From NCBI GenBank assembly GCA_964502525.1, contig CAZCXH010000103.1, positions 1-17,693 on the forward strand: a DNA stretch of 17,693 bases. The letters run 5' to 3'. A program made the translations under genes and the position numbers. Below the pieces are notes generated by a model, which saw only the letters and a list, made by a program, of their open reading frames with translations, was not told the DNA's origin and did no database searches. This stretch comes from DATLYB01 sp964502525. Lineage in GTDB: Bacteria; Bacteroidota; Bacteroidia; Chitinophagales; CAIOSU01. Shown here in pieces: positions 6,759-12,942 of this stretch (the stretch's first letter is position 1; each line of letters begins with the position of its first letter).

Positions 6759-6786
6759 CAACTTTAAACATTAAACATTAAACCTC
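6759..6786. repeat. Short heptamer array between rho and rpmH
   Basis: Four 7-base units, CAACTTT, AAACATT, AAACATT and AAACCTC, fill nearly all of the 34-base gap from the rho stop to the rpmH start. It is the same period and AAAC core as the arrays at 6438, 6567 and 9824, in one orientation only. With only two identical units, chance is not excluded. Confidence 0.4.
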
Positions 6787-6788
6787 TG

Positions 6789-8279
6789 TCATCCTTTCAT
6801 CGAAATCAAAAACTCCTCATTCGATTTGGTGCCCTTCATGTTTGAAAGCATGAAGTTCATGGCTTCCTCGGTGGTCATGTCGGCAATGTGGTTGCGAAGG
6901 ATCCACATGCGCTGCAGCGTCTCCTTGTCAAGCAGCAGGTCTTCACGCCTTGTGCTTGAGGCGATGACGTCAATCGCGGGATAGATGCGCTTGTTGGAAA
7001 GCTTGCGGTCAAGCTGCAACTCCATGTTGCCCGTGCCTTTGAACTCTTCGAAAATCACTTCATCCATCTTCGAACCTGTTTCAATCAGCGCGGTGGCAAG
7101 GATGGTGAGCGATCCCCCGTTTTCAATTTTTCTGGCAGCGCCAAAGAATTGTTTGGGCTTATGCAGTGCATTCGCTTCCACACCGCCTGAGAGCACCTTG
7201 CCGGAAGCCGGAGCAACCGTATTGTGCGCCCTTGCAAGTCGCGTGATGGAATCGAGCAATATGACCACATCGTGGCCGCATTCCACCAGTCGTTTCGCTT
7301 TCTGCAATGCGATGGTTGAAACCTTTACATGCTTTTCCGCAGGTTCATCGAAGGTGGATGAAATCACCTCGGCTTTCACGCTGCGCTCCATGTCGGTCAC
7401 TTCTTCAGGACGCTCGTCAACCAGCAATATGATAAGATACACTTCCGGGTGATTCTTTGCAATGGCGTTGGCAACATCCTTCAGCAACACAGTTTTACCG
7501 GTTTTCGGCTGCGCCACAATCAAGCCCCTCTGTCCTTTGCCGATTGGCGTAAACAGGTCAATCATTCGGGTGGAATAATTAGCCCCATCCGTAAACAATT
7601 CAAACTTTTCATTCGGGAAAAGCGGGGTGAGGTAATCAAACGGCACCCGGTCGCGCACCTCTTCAGGCGGCCGGTTGTTGATGCTCTCCACTTTCAGGAG
7701 CGCGAAATACTTCTCTCCTTCTTTGGGAGGCCTTATAGCGCCCTTCACGGTATCACCGGTTTTCAGGCCGAATAATTTTATCTGCGAAGGGGAAACATAA
7801 ATATCATCCGGGGAACTCAGGTAATTATAGTCTGACGAGCGGAGAAAGCCGTATCCGTCAGGCATCATTTCAAGCACGCCTTCTCCGAAGATGATACCGT
7901 CAAACTCAACGTTGAAGCTGCTTTCCTTTTTCTGAAATCTTTTTTCCTGTGCCATATCGTCTTTGGGCAAGGCTTCTTTGTCAACTGCGGTGTCTTCCGT
8001 GAATTTAGGTTCGTAGCTGTCTGACGGAGGAGTGTAATCGCCAGCATCTTCCGCTTCAGGGTTTGAAGGCACTTCAGCAGGTTCGGGATTATACGTTTTT
8101 TTGCGGGGATTTCTTCTGCCCCTCGAATCAGAGTGCTCGGGCGCAACCGCCTGATGGTCGAGAATTTTGTAAATGAGGTCTTGTTTGTCGAGGGTTTTGA
8201 AATTCTCGATTTTAAGCTGTTCGGCAATTTCCTTCAGCTCTGGAACGAGCATATCGTTCAACTGCAAAATGTCATACAT
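6789..8279 (-). CDS. rho: Transcription termination factor Rho
   Basis: 496 residues; E. coli Rho has 419. Rho is a hexameric RNA-dependent ATPase that ends transcription of untranslated RNA. The N-terminal helical domain (about 1-45, LNDMLVPELKEIAEQLK) is followed by about 80 residues rich in Pro, Glu, Asp and basic patches (RGRRNPRKK), a low-complexity insertion common in Bacteroidota Rho. The RNA-binding cold-shock-like domain follows (DGYGFLRSSDYNYLSSPDD, about 140-160). The ATPase core has Walker A GLIVAQPKTGKT (about 250-262), DERPEEVTDMERSV, Walker B VVILLDSITRLARA (about 335-348), and the Q/R-loop region SGKVLSGGVEANALHKPKQF (about 362-382). No key residue is missing. It is first in the rho-rpmH-rnpA-yidD string and divergent from serS. 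A long leader (8280-8549 is non-coding) would allow the autoregulation known for rho elsewhere; no specific signal is visible. Confidence 0.97.
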   Translation of the reverse strand: MYDILQLNDMLVPELKEIAEQLKIENFKTLDKQDLIYKILDHQAVAPEHSDSRGRRNPRKKTYNPEPAEVPSNPEAEDAGDYTPPSDSYEPKFTEDTAVDKEALPKDDMAQEKRFQKKESSFNVEFDGIIFGEGVLEMMPDGYGFLRSSDYNYLSSPDDIYVSPSQIKLFGLKTGDTVKGAIRPPKEGEKYFALLKVESINNRPPEEVRDRVPFDYLTPLFPNEKFELFTDGANYSTRMIDLFTPIGKGQRGLIVAQPKTGKTVLLKDVANAIAKNHPEVYLIILLVDERPEEVTDMERSVKAEVISSTFDEPAEKHVKVSTIALQKAKRLVECGHDVVILLDSITRLARAHNTVAPASGKVLSGGVEANALHKPKQFFGAARKIENGGSLTILATALIETGSKMDEVIFEEFKGTGNMELQLDRKLSNKRIYPAIDVIASSTRREDLLLDKETLQRMWILRNHIADMTTEEAMNFMLSNMKGTKSNEEFLISMKG

Positions 8280-8526
8280 TGATGTGGAATTTTATGTAGG
8301 TTAAACTAAGGTGTTAAAAAAGCAAGCTTGAAAAGCTATTATGTAGTAAAAAGTGTAATTAAGTCGGTCCCCGGAAAAACTGAATCGTTAAAAGGAAATA
8401 ACAGTAGGAATCGTGCGCAATGATAAGCAACATTTTTTGATTCCCAAAATTATTTTACGTTGTCCGCACAGGCTGGTTGCGACAATTTTTGAATTTGATA
8501 TTACCGGTGGTAATGAATCCTCTCTC

Positions 8527-8534
8527 TATCTTTG
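8527..8534 (+). promoter_or_regulatory. Candidate -7 box (TAnnTTTG) for serS
   Basis: TATCTTTG ends 15 bases before the serS ATG at 8550 and fits the Bacteroidota -7 consensus. The predicted start of transcription leaves a leader of roughly 10 bases without a Shine-Dalgarno sequence. A TTTG at 8494-8497 is too far (29 bases) to be a standard -33 partner. On the other strand a TAATTTTG at 8445-8452 could serve rho, again without a well-spaced -33. The rest of 8280-8526 shows nothing I can name. Confidence 0.4.
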
Positions 8535-8549
8535 CTCAAATTTACCTTG

Positions 8550-9821
8550 ATGTTGCAGGCATCATTCATAGCTGATAACAAAGACAAAGTCATTGCAGGT
8601 CTGCGAAAAAAGAATTTCGGAGACATCCATCTTGTGGATGAGATCATCGGGATTGACAGCGCGAGGAAAAAACTGAAACACCAGTTGGACACCGCACTTG
8701 CCGAATCCAACCAAATCGCAAAGCAAATCGGGAGGCTGTTCAGCGAAGGAAAAAAGGATGAGGCCGAAGCCTTGAAGAAACGTTCATTAGAATTAAAGGA
8801 GATTTCAAAAAAAATTGATGAAGAACTTTCAGGTTCTGAAAAGCTGACAAGGGAGCGGTTGATATTAATTCCCAACCTGCCGCATGAATCGGTGCCGCAG
8901 GGAAAAAGCCCTGAGGACAATGTGAAAGTGGCGGAAGCAGGCGTTCTTCCAAATCTCCCTCCTGCCGCTGTTCCGCATTGGGATTTGATCGGGAAATATG
9001 ACTTGATTGATATGGAGCTCGGCACAAAAATCACCGGTGCGGGGTTTCCGGTTTACAAAAAGAAAGGCGCAAAGCTTCAGCGCGCATTGGTGCAGTTCTT
9101 TCTGGACGAAGCAATCAAAGCCGGCTACGAGGAAGTGATACCGCCTTATCTGGTGAATGAAGACACCGCTTTCGGCACCGGGCAGCTTCCCGACAAAGAA
9201 GGGCAGATGTATGAAACGAAACTTGACAAGTTTTACCTTATCCCAACCGCAGAAGTGCCTGTGACGAATATTTTTCGCGATGTGATTTTAGAGGAGAAAG
9301 ACCTCCCGGTGAAAAGGGCGGCTTATTCTCCTTGTTTCCGCAGGGAAGCCGGCTCTTATGGCAAGGACGTTCGCGGGCTGAACCGCGTTCACCAGTTTGA
9401 GAAAGTGGAGATCGTGCAGATTCATCATCCTGAAAAGTCGTATCAAACGCTGGAAGAAATGGTGGAGCACGTTAAGGGTTTGCTGGTGAAACTGCAATTG
9501 CCCTTTCGCGTGATGAAGCTGTGCGGTGGCGACATGAGTTTCGCCTCCGCGCTGACCTACGACATGGAAGTGTATTCTGGCGCTCAAAAGCGATGGCTGG
9601 AAGTAAGCTCCATCTCCAACTTTGAAACGTTCCAATCATACCGGATGATGCTGCGCTATCGCGGCAAAGACGGCAAGACGCATCTGGCGCACACACTGAA
9701 CGGCAGCGCGCTGGCGCTCCCGCGGATTGTGGCAGCATTGTTGGAAAACAATCAAACGGCTGATGGAATTGTGATTCCCGAAGCGTTGAGGGCTTATACA
9801 GGATTTGATATGATTACATAG
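8550..9821 (+). CDS. serS: Seryl-tRNA synthetase
   Basis: 423 residues, the usual length. It charges tRNA-Ser (and Sec-tRNA where present) with serine using ATP. The N-terminal MLQASFIADNKDKVIAGLRK start and a charged antiparallel coiled-coil arm (about 30-105), which grips the long variable arm of tRNA-Ser, precede the class II catalytic domain. This has GTGQLP (about 210), motif 2 FRREAGSYGKDVRGLNRVHQ (about 263-282) and motif 3 LNGSALALPRIVAALLENNQ (about 383-402). The frame is open to a TTG at 8532, but family members start with the MLQ, and the -7 box overlaps the longer version. It stands divergent from rho. The 72 bases to the L,D-transpeptidase gene are entirely a heptamer array, so read-through or termination there is open. 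Confidence 0.97.
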   Translation: MLQASFIADNKDKVIAGLRKKNFGDIHLVDEIIGIDSARKKLKHQLDTALAESNQIAKQIGRLFSEGKKDEAEALKKRSLELKEISKKIDEELSGSEKLTRERLILIPNLPHESVPQGKSPEDNVKVAEAGVLPNLPPAAVPHWDLIGKYDLIDMELGTKITGAGFPVYKKKGAKLQRALVQFFLDEAIKAGYEEVIPPYLVNEDTAFGTGQLPDKEGQMYETKLDKFYLIPTAEVPVTNIFRDVILEEKDLPVKRAAYSPCFRREAGSYGKDVRGLNRVHQFEKVEIVQIHHPEKSYQTLEEMVEHVKGLLVKLQLPFRVMKLCGGDMSFASALTYDMEVYSGAQKRWLEVSSISNFETFQSYRMMLRYRGKDGKTHLAHTLNGSALALPRIVAALLENNQTADGIVIPEALRAYTGFDMIT

Positions 9822-9823
9822 AA

Positions 9824-9893
9824 GTTTACGGTTTACGGTTTATTGTTTACTGTTGAGAAAACCGGAAACCGGAAGCTGTAAACAGGAAACTGA
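9824..9893. repeat. Ten-unit heptamer array filling the serS to L,D-transpeptidase gap
   Basis: Seventy bases divide exactly into ten 7-base units: GTTTACG, GTTTACG, GTTTATT, GTTTACT, GTTGAGA, then AAACCGG, AAACCGG, AAGCTGT, AAACAGG, AAACTGA. The first five start GTT; the last five are inverted (AA(A/G)C). It starts two bases after the serS stop and ends directly before the next ATG. TGTTTAC (9844-9850) and GTAAACA (9878-9884) pair perfectly across a 27-base loop. The AGGAAA at 9884-9889 may serve as a ribosome-binding site. Confidence 0.7.
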
Positions 9894-10487
9894 ATGTTAC
9901 TCGTATTGCTTCTTACTCTTTTCCAGTTGCAACCTTCTGTACCATCTATCAAGTCCGTTTCATCCGGTCTCCAGGAGAAATTCAACTATCAAAAAGATCA
10001 GCCATTCCTGCTGGTCAATATTGAAAAACAGGAGATGTATTTGGTGAAAAATGACTCGGTTGAAAAAACCTACCGCATCTCCGCAAGCAAATACGGAATT
10101 GGGAGCACAAAAGGCAGCAGCAAAACCCCGCTGGGTGTTCACCGCATTGCTGAAAAAATCGGGGAAGATGCAAAACCCAACACGATATTTGTTGGAAGAA
10201 AAGACACAGGCAAGGCAGCGGCAATCATCAAAGATTCAATAGACATTGAAGCAGATGACGTGACCTCACGTATTCTGTGGCTTGATGGATTGGAGCCGGG
10301 CATTAACAAAGGAAAAGGCATTGACTCGCACAGCCGCTACATTTACATACACGGCACACCTGAAGAGGGGCTTATTGGCACACCGGCTTCACATGGATGT
10401 ATCCGCATGTACAATGATGAGGTGATTGAACTTTTTGATTTGGTGAAAGCAGGGACGTTTGTGGTGATAGTTGAAAATCTTAAATAG
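9894..10487 (+). CDS. L,D-transpeptidase (YkuD domain), exported
   Basis: 197 residues. The N-terminus MLLVLLLTLFQL is a short hydrophobic export signal. From about residue 37 (FLLVNIEKQEMYLVKNDSVE) the protein is a YkuD domain, with KTPLGVHRI, then HGTPEEG (His153) and the catalytic SHGCIRM with Cys169 and Arg171, spaced as in active enzymes. These enzymes make 3-3 cross-links in peptidoglycan or attach proteins to it, using the Cys nucleophile in the periplasm. No LysM or other wall-binding domain is present. AGGAAA seven bases before the ATG comes from the preceding heptamer array. It may be co-transcribed with serS. It overlaps the end of the convergent DNA glycosylase gene by eight bases. 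Confidence 0.93.
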   Translation: MLLVLLLTLFQLQPSVPSIKSVSSGLQEKFNYQKDQPFLLVNIEKQEMYLVKNDSVEKTYRISASKYGIGSTKGSSKTPLGVHRIAEKIGEDAKPNTIFVGRKDTGKAAAIIKDSIDIEADDVTSRILWLDGLEPGINKGKGIDSHSRYIYIHGTPEEGLIGTPASHGCIRMYNDEVIELFDLVKAGTFVVIVENLK

Positions 10488-11151
10488 CTTGAATTTTTCT
10501 CAAAGCTTCTTTCCTGCTTAAAGGCGAAAGTTCAGTTTCATTCACAAACTTCCTGACTGCTTTTGGATTCGTTCCCGAATATTCCCTCAACGCCCACCCG
10601 ATTGCCTTGCGCAGGAAAAATTCTTTGGATGCAGCGCGCTTCCGGCAATAATCAAACAGCCGTTTTTCATCCGTATCCTTTTTGTATTTCAGTTGGTGCA
10701 GAATAGCGGTGCGCTGCAGCCACATATTGTCAGATTCAATCCATTCGTCCATCACATTCTCCATGCCGGGATATTTCTTCACCAGTCCGCCCACTATCCA
10801 TGATGCAATCCAGTCCACCGAATCCCACCATGATTTGGTGACAATCATATAATGCGCGGTTTTTATGAAATCTTCCGGCAGGTCTTTCTTGATGTATTTG
10901 CAGGTAAGCCCGATGATGAAATACTGGAACTCGCGCTGGGGTTTTTTGTAGGCTTCTTTGATGAGTGGCGTGAGTTTTTCTGGCGAAGGTCTTCCATACT
11001 TTATCAGAAATTCTTTTTCAAGCTCATTTCTCCGGGGACCCGGAATTCCAAAAAACTCAAACTGATTTTTCATGTAGCGTGCCATCTGCACAGCGCGTTC
11101 CTTATCAGCATGTTGCCGGAATTGTTTTTCAAGAGGTGAGAGGTACGGCAT
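10480..11151 (-). CDS. AlkD-like DNA alkylation repair protein (HEAT-repeat DNA glycosylase)
   Basis: 223 residues from the ATG at 11151. AlkD-family proteins are all-helical HEAT-like DNA glycosylases that remove N3- and N7-alkylated purines without flipping the base out. The key residues of the family are visible: KSWWDSVDWIA (about 104-114) carries the catalytic Asp and the DNA-contacting Trp, MWLQRTAILHQL (about 146-157) the conserved Arg, and LRKAIGWALREY (about 179-190) the second Trp/Arg pair. A GTG at 11208 would add 19 residues (MWHDLQLRHHH...) that do not resemble the family start, though it would leave only eight bases after the aldehyde dehydrogenase stop. It is probably co-transcribed with that upstream gene. 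Its 3' end overlaps the convergent L,D-transpeptidase gene by eight bases. Confidence 0.88.
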   Translation of the reverse strand: MPYLSPLEKQFRQHADKERAVQMARYMKNQFEFFGIPGPRRNELEKEFLIKYGRPSPEKLTPLIKEAYKKPQREFQYFIIGLTCKYIKKDLPEDFIKTAHYMIVTKSWWDSVDWIASWIVGGLVKKYPGMENVMDEWIESDNMWLQRTAILHQLKYKKDTDEKRLFDYCRKRAASKEFFLRKAIGWALREYSGTNPKAVRKFVNETELSPLSRKEALRKIQAI

Positions 11152-11216
11152 TCCGGAAATAACAATGGAGTGTTCATGGTGGTGGCGCAACTGCAGGTCG
11201 TGCCACACATTCTTCT

Positions 11217-12647
11217 TTAGAAATACTTCAGCGTGAAGTCAATCATCTTCAGCACAAAGCCCTTATAGGGGGGATACATATTCTCCATGCTCCCTTTGGG
11301 CATATGCTGTCTGAGGATTGCCCGTTCGTGCGAGAATGCCTTGAAGCCGTAGAAGCCATGGCAGTTGCCGATGCCGCTGTTGTTCACCCCGCCAAATGGC
11401 AGGTTGGGCTGCGCATTGTGCAGCAGCGTTTCATTGATGCAGGTGCCGCCTGCGGAAGTATTGTTGAGCACGGTATCAATATTCCTTTGGCTCTTGCTGA
11501 ACACGTAGAGCGCCAGCGGCTTCTCTTTCGTGTTGATGTAATCGAGAGGTTCTTTCAGGTCACGGTATTTCATTACCGGCAACACGGGTCCGAAAATCTC
11601 TTCGTGCATCACTTCCGCATCCCGCGGCACGTCAGTGAGTATTGTTGGAGAAATAAAATTTTCCGAGTCATCCATCTTTCCTCCCAACGCGACATTGGCT
11701 CCCTTATGAACGGCATCTTCAATCAGCTTCTTCACGCGCCCATGGTGGCGGCTGTTGATGATGCGGCAATAGTCAGGGCTTTGCTTGATTTCGGCATCCG
11801 TTTTGCCATACTCTCTTGACACGCTTTTTTTCAATTCATCAATCAACTCGGAATATTTGCTCTCATGCACAAACAGGTAATCGGGCGCGATGCAGGTTTG
11901 TCCGTTGTTGAGCAGTTTGCCCCATGCGATGCGTCTCGCGCTGGCTTTCACGTTGGCAGTTTCATCAACAATCACGGGTGACTTGCCGCCCAGTTCAAGC
12001 GTCACCGAGGTGAGATGCTCAGCCGCAGCTTTCATCACCGCCTTCCCCACTGCCGGGCTGCCGGTGAAGAAGATATGATCAAACTTCAATCGCAGCAGTT
12101 CCTGCGAAATGGTGTAATCACCCTCAACCACCGCCACTTCATTTTCATTGAAAACTTCGCTGAATATCGTCCGCATAATCGCGGCAGTATGCGGAGTATA
12201 TTCCGATGGCTTGATAATGGCGCAGTTGCCCGCTGCCACAGCCGAAACCAGCGGGATGATGCAAAGCTGAAAAGGATAATTCCAGGGTGAAATGATGAGC
12301 GCGCAGCCTTTCGGCTCGTAAATCACCTTCGCGCTGGTGCCGAAAAACGACAGAGGGGTTTCAACACTCAGCGGACGCATCCACTCCGCCACGCGGTCAG
12401 CCGCATGGCGTATTTCGCTGACTACCGGGTAAATCTCTGTAAGATCAGTTTCGGCAGGCGCCTTGCGGAAATCGTTGTACAGCGCCTGCTTGATGGCATC
12501 ACGCTTCTCGAAAACCTGCTTCTTCAACGCGTTCAGCTTGCGCCTGCGCTCCTTCGCAGTGGTGTTTTTCACGTTCTGCTTGTTCTGCTGCTGAAGGTTA
12601 TATAGGCGGCTGATTTCACTCAAAGGCGTATTCGCGCTGAGTTGCAT
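11217..12647 (-). CDS. Aldehyde dehydrogenase, ALDH3-like
   Basis: 476 residues from the ATG at 12647. NAD(P)-dependent oxidation of aldehydes to carboxylic acids. The cofactor domain has ISPWNYPF, IKPSEYTPHTA and FFTGSPAVGKAVM. The general base lies in TLELGGKSPVIVD (Glu about 218), and the nucleophile in NNGQTCIAPDYLFV (Cys about 251). The IAPDY after the Cys and the absence of an N-terminal extension are typical of class 3 enzymes, which act on fatty and aromatic aldehydes. EIFGPVLPV and LPFGGVNNSGIG also match. A GTG at 12683 would add 12 residues; the ATG gives a normal family length. A C-terminal hydrophobic stretch (GFVLKMIDFTLKYF) may touch the membrane, as in fatty aldehyde dehydrogenases. 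It lies just upstream of the AlkD-like gene on the same strand. Substrate not determinable. Confidence 0.9.
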   Translation of the reverse strand: MQLSANTPLSEISRLYNLQQQNKQNVKNTTAKERRRKLNALKKQVFEKRDAIKQALYNDFRKAPAETDLTEIYPVVSEIRHAADRVAEWMRPLSVETPLSFFGTSAKVIYEPKGCALIISPWNYPFQLCIIPLVSAVAAGNCAIIKPSEYTPHTAAIMRTIFSEVFNENEVAVVEGDYTISQELLRLKFDHIFFTGSPAVGKAVMKAAAEHLTSVTLELGGKSPVIVDETANVKASARRIAWGKLLNNGQTCIAPDYLFVHESKYSELIDELKKSVSREYGKTDAEIKQSPDYCRIINSRHHGRVKKLIEDAVHKGANVALGGKMDDSENFISPTILTDVPRDAEVMHEEIFGPVLPVMKYRDLKEPLDYINTKEKPLALYVFSKSQRNIDTVLNNTSAGGTCINETLLHNAQPNLPFGGVNNSGIGNCHGFYGFKAFSHERAILRQHMPKGSMENMYPPYKGFVLKMIDFTLKYF

Positions 12648-12762
12648 TTTGCTTAAAGGCTTGGATTGTACGGTGGCTTCCACTTCTGATAGTTTTTTAT
12701 GACTTTGAAATTAAATAAAATTGTCAAAATTCTTGCTGTTTTTTTGAAGTTCCTAAAGAAGC

Positions 12763-12855
12763 AAGGGCAGTTCTGAAAATTGCTCTTAGAACTGCCCGCA
12801 ATTTCAAAATGCATATTGCACCTGATTTTAACCGTTGCAATCTAAGGACAGTTCT
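12763..12855. repeat. Three-armed cluster of GGnCAGTTCT repeats upstream of the ppiD promoter
   Basis: GGGCAGTTCT (12765-12774), AGAACTGCCC (12788-12797, inverted) and GGACAGTTCT (12846-12855) are three arms of one motif. The first two form a perfect 10-bp hairpin with a 13-base loop. The stretch 12763-12787 is an exact 25-nt inverted copy of 6531-6555, the right arm of the element between rpmH and rnpA. It lies in the 295-base gap between the divergent aldehyde dehydrogenase and ppiD; the rest of that gap, apart from the promoter, holds nothing recognisable. Confidence 0.6.
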
Positions 12856-12878
12856 TCGGCATCTTAACAATTAACCTG

Positions 12879-12910
12879 TTGTTTTTTCCACTTTAAACAG
12901 GTTACTTTTG
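12879..12910 (+). promoter_or_regulatory. Bacteroidota-type promoter for the ppiD run
   Basis: TTG at 12879-12881 and TACTTTTG at 12903-12910 match the -33 and -7 elements, with a 21-base spacer. Transcription would begin near 12914-12917, about 28 bases before the ATG at 12943. It is the only site in the window where both halves are present at the usual distance. Confidence 0.6.
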
Positions 12911-12942
12911 CCATCAATTTTTTCTAATAAAAGACTTACGAG

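Noticed and set aside
6985..7452. A 155-codon open frame on the plus strand opposite rho
   Set aside because: It mirrors the conserved Rho ATPase core, is Ser-rich in the way antisense frames of such genes are, and has no start signal or family resemblance.
8321..8336. Small AGCTT/AAGCT hairpin in the rho leader
   Set aside because: The stem is five base pairs with a three-base loop and no T tract, well within chance for a 270-base A/T-rich gap.
9288..9738. Two minus-strand frames inside serS
   Set aside because: Both are shadows of the serS catalytic domain, with no independent evidence of coding.
9824..9893. CRISPR-like array
   Set aside because: The units are seven bases without spacers, and no cas gene is present anywhere in the window.
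11304..11819. A 171-codon plus-strand frame opposite the aldehyde dehydrogenase
   Set aside because: It is antisense to conserved ALDH motifs and has no domain of its own.
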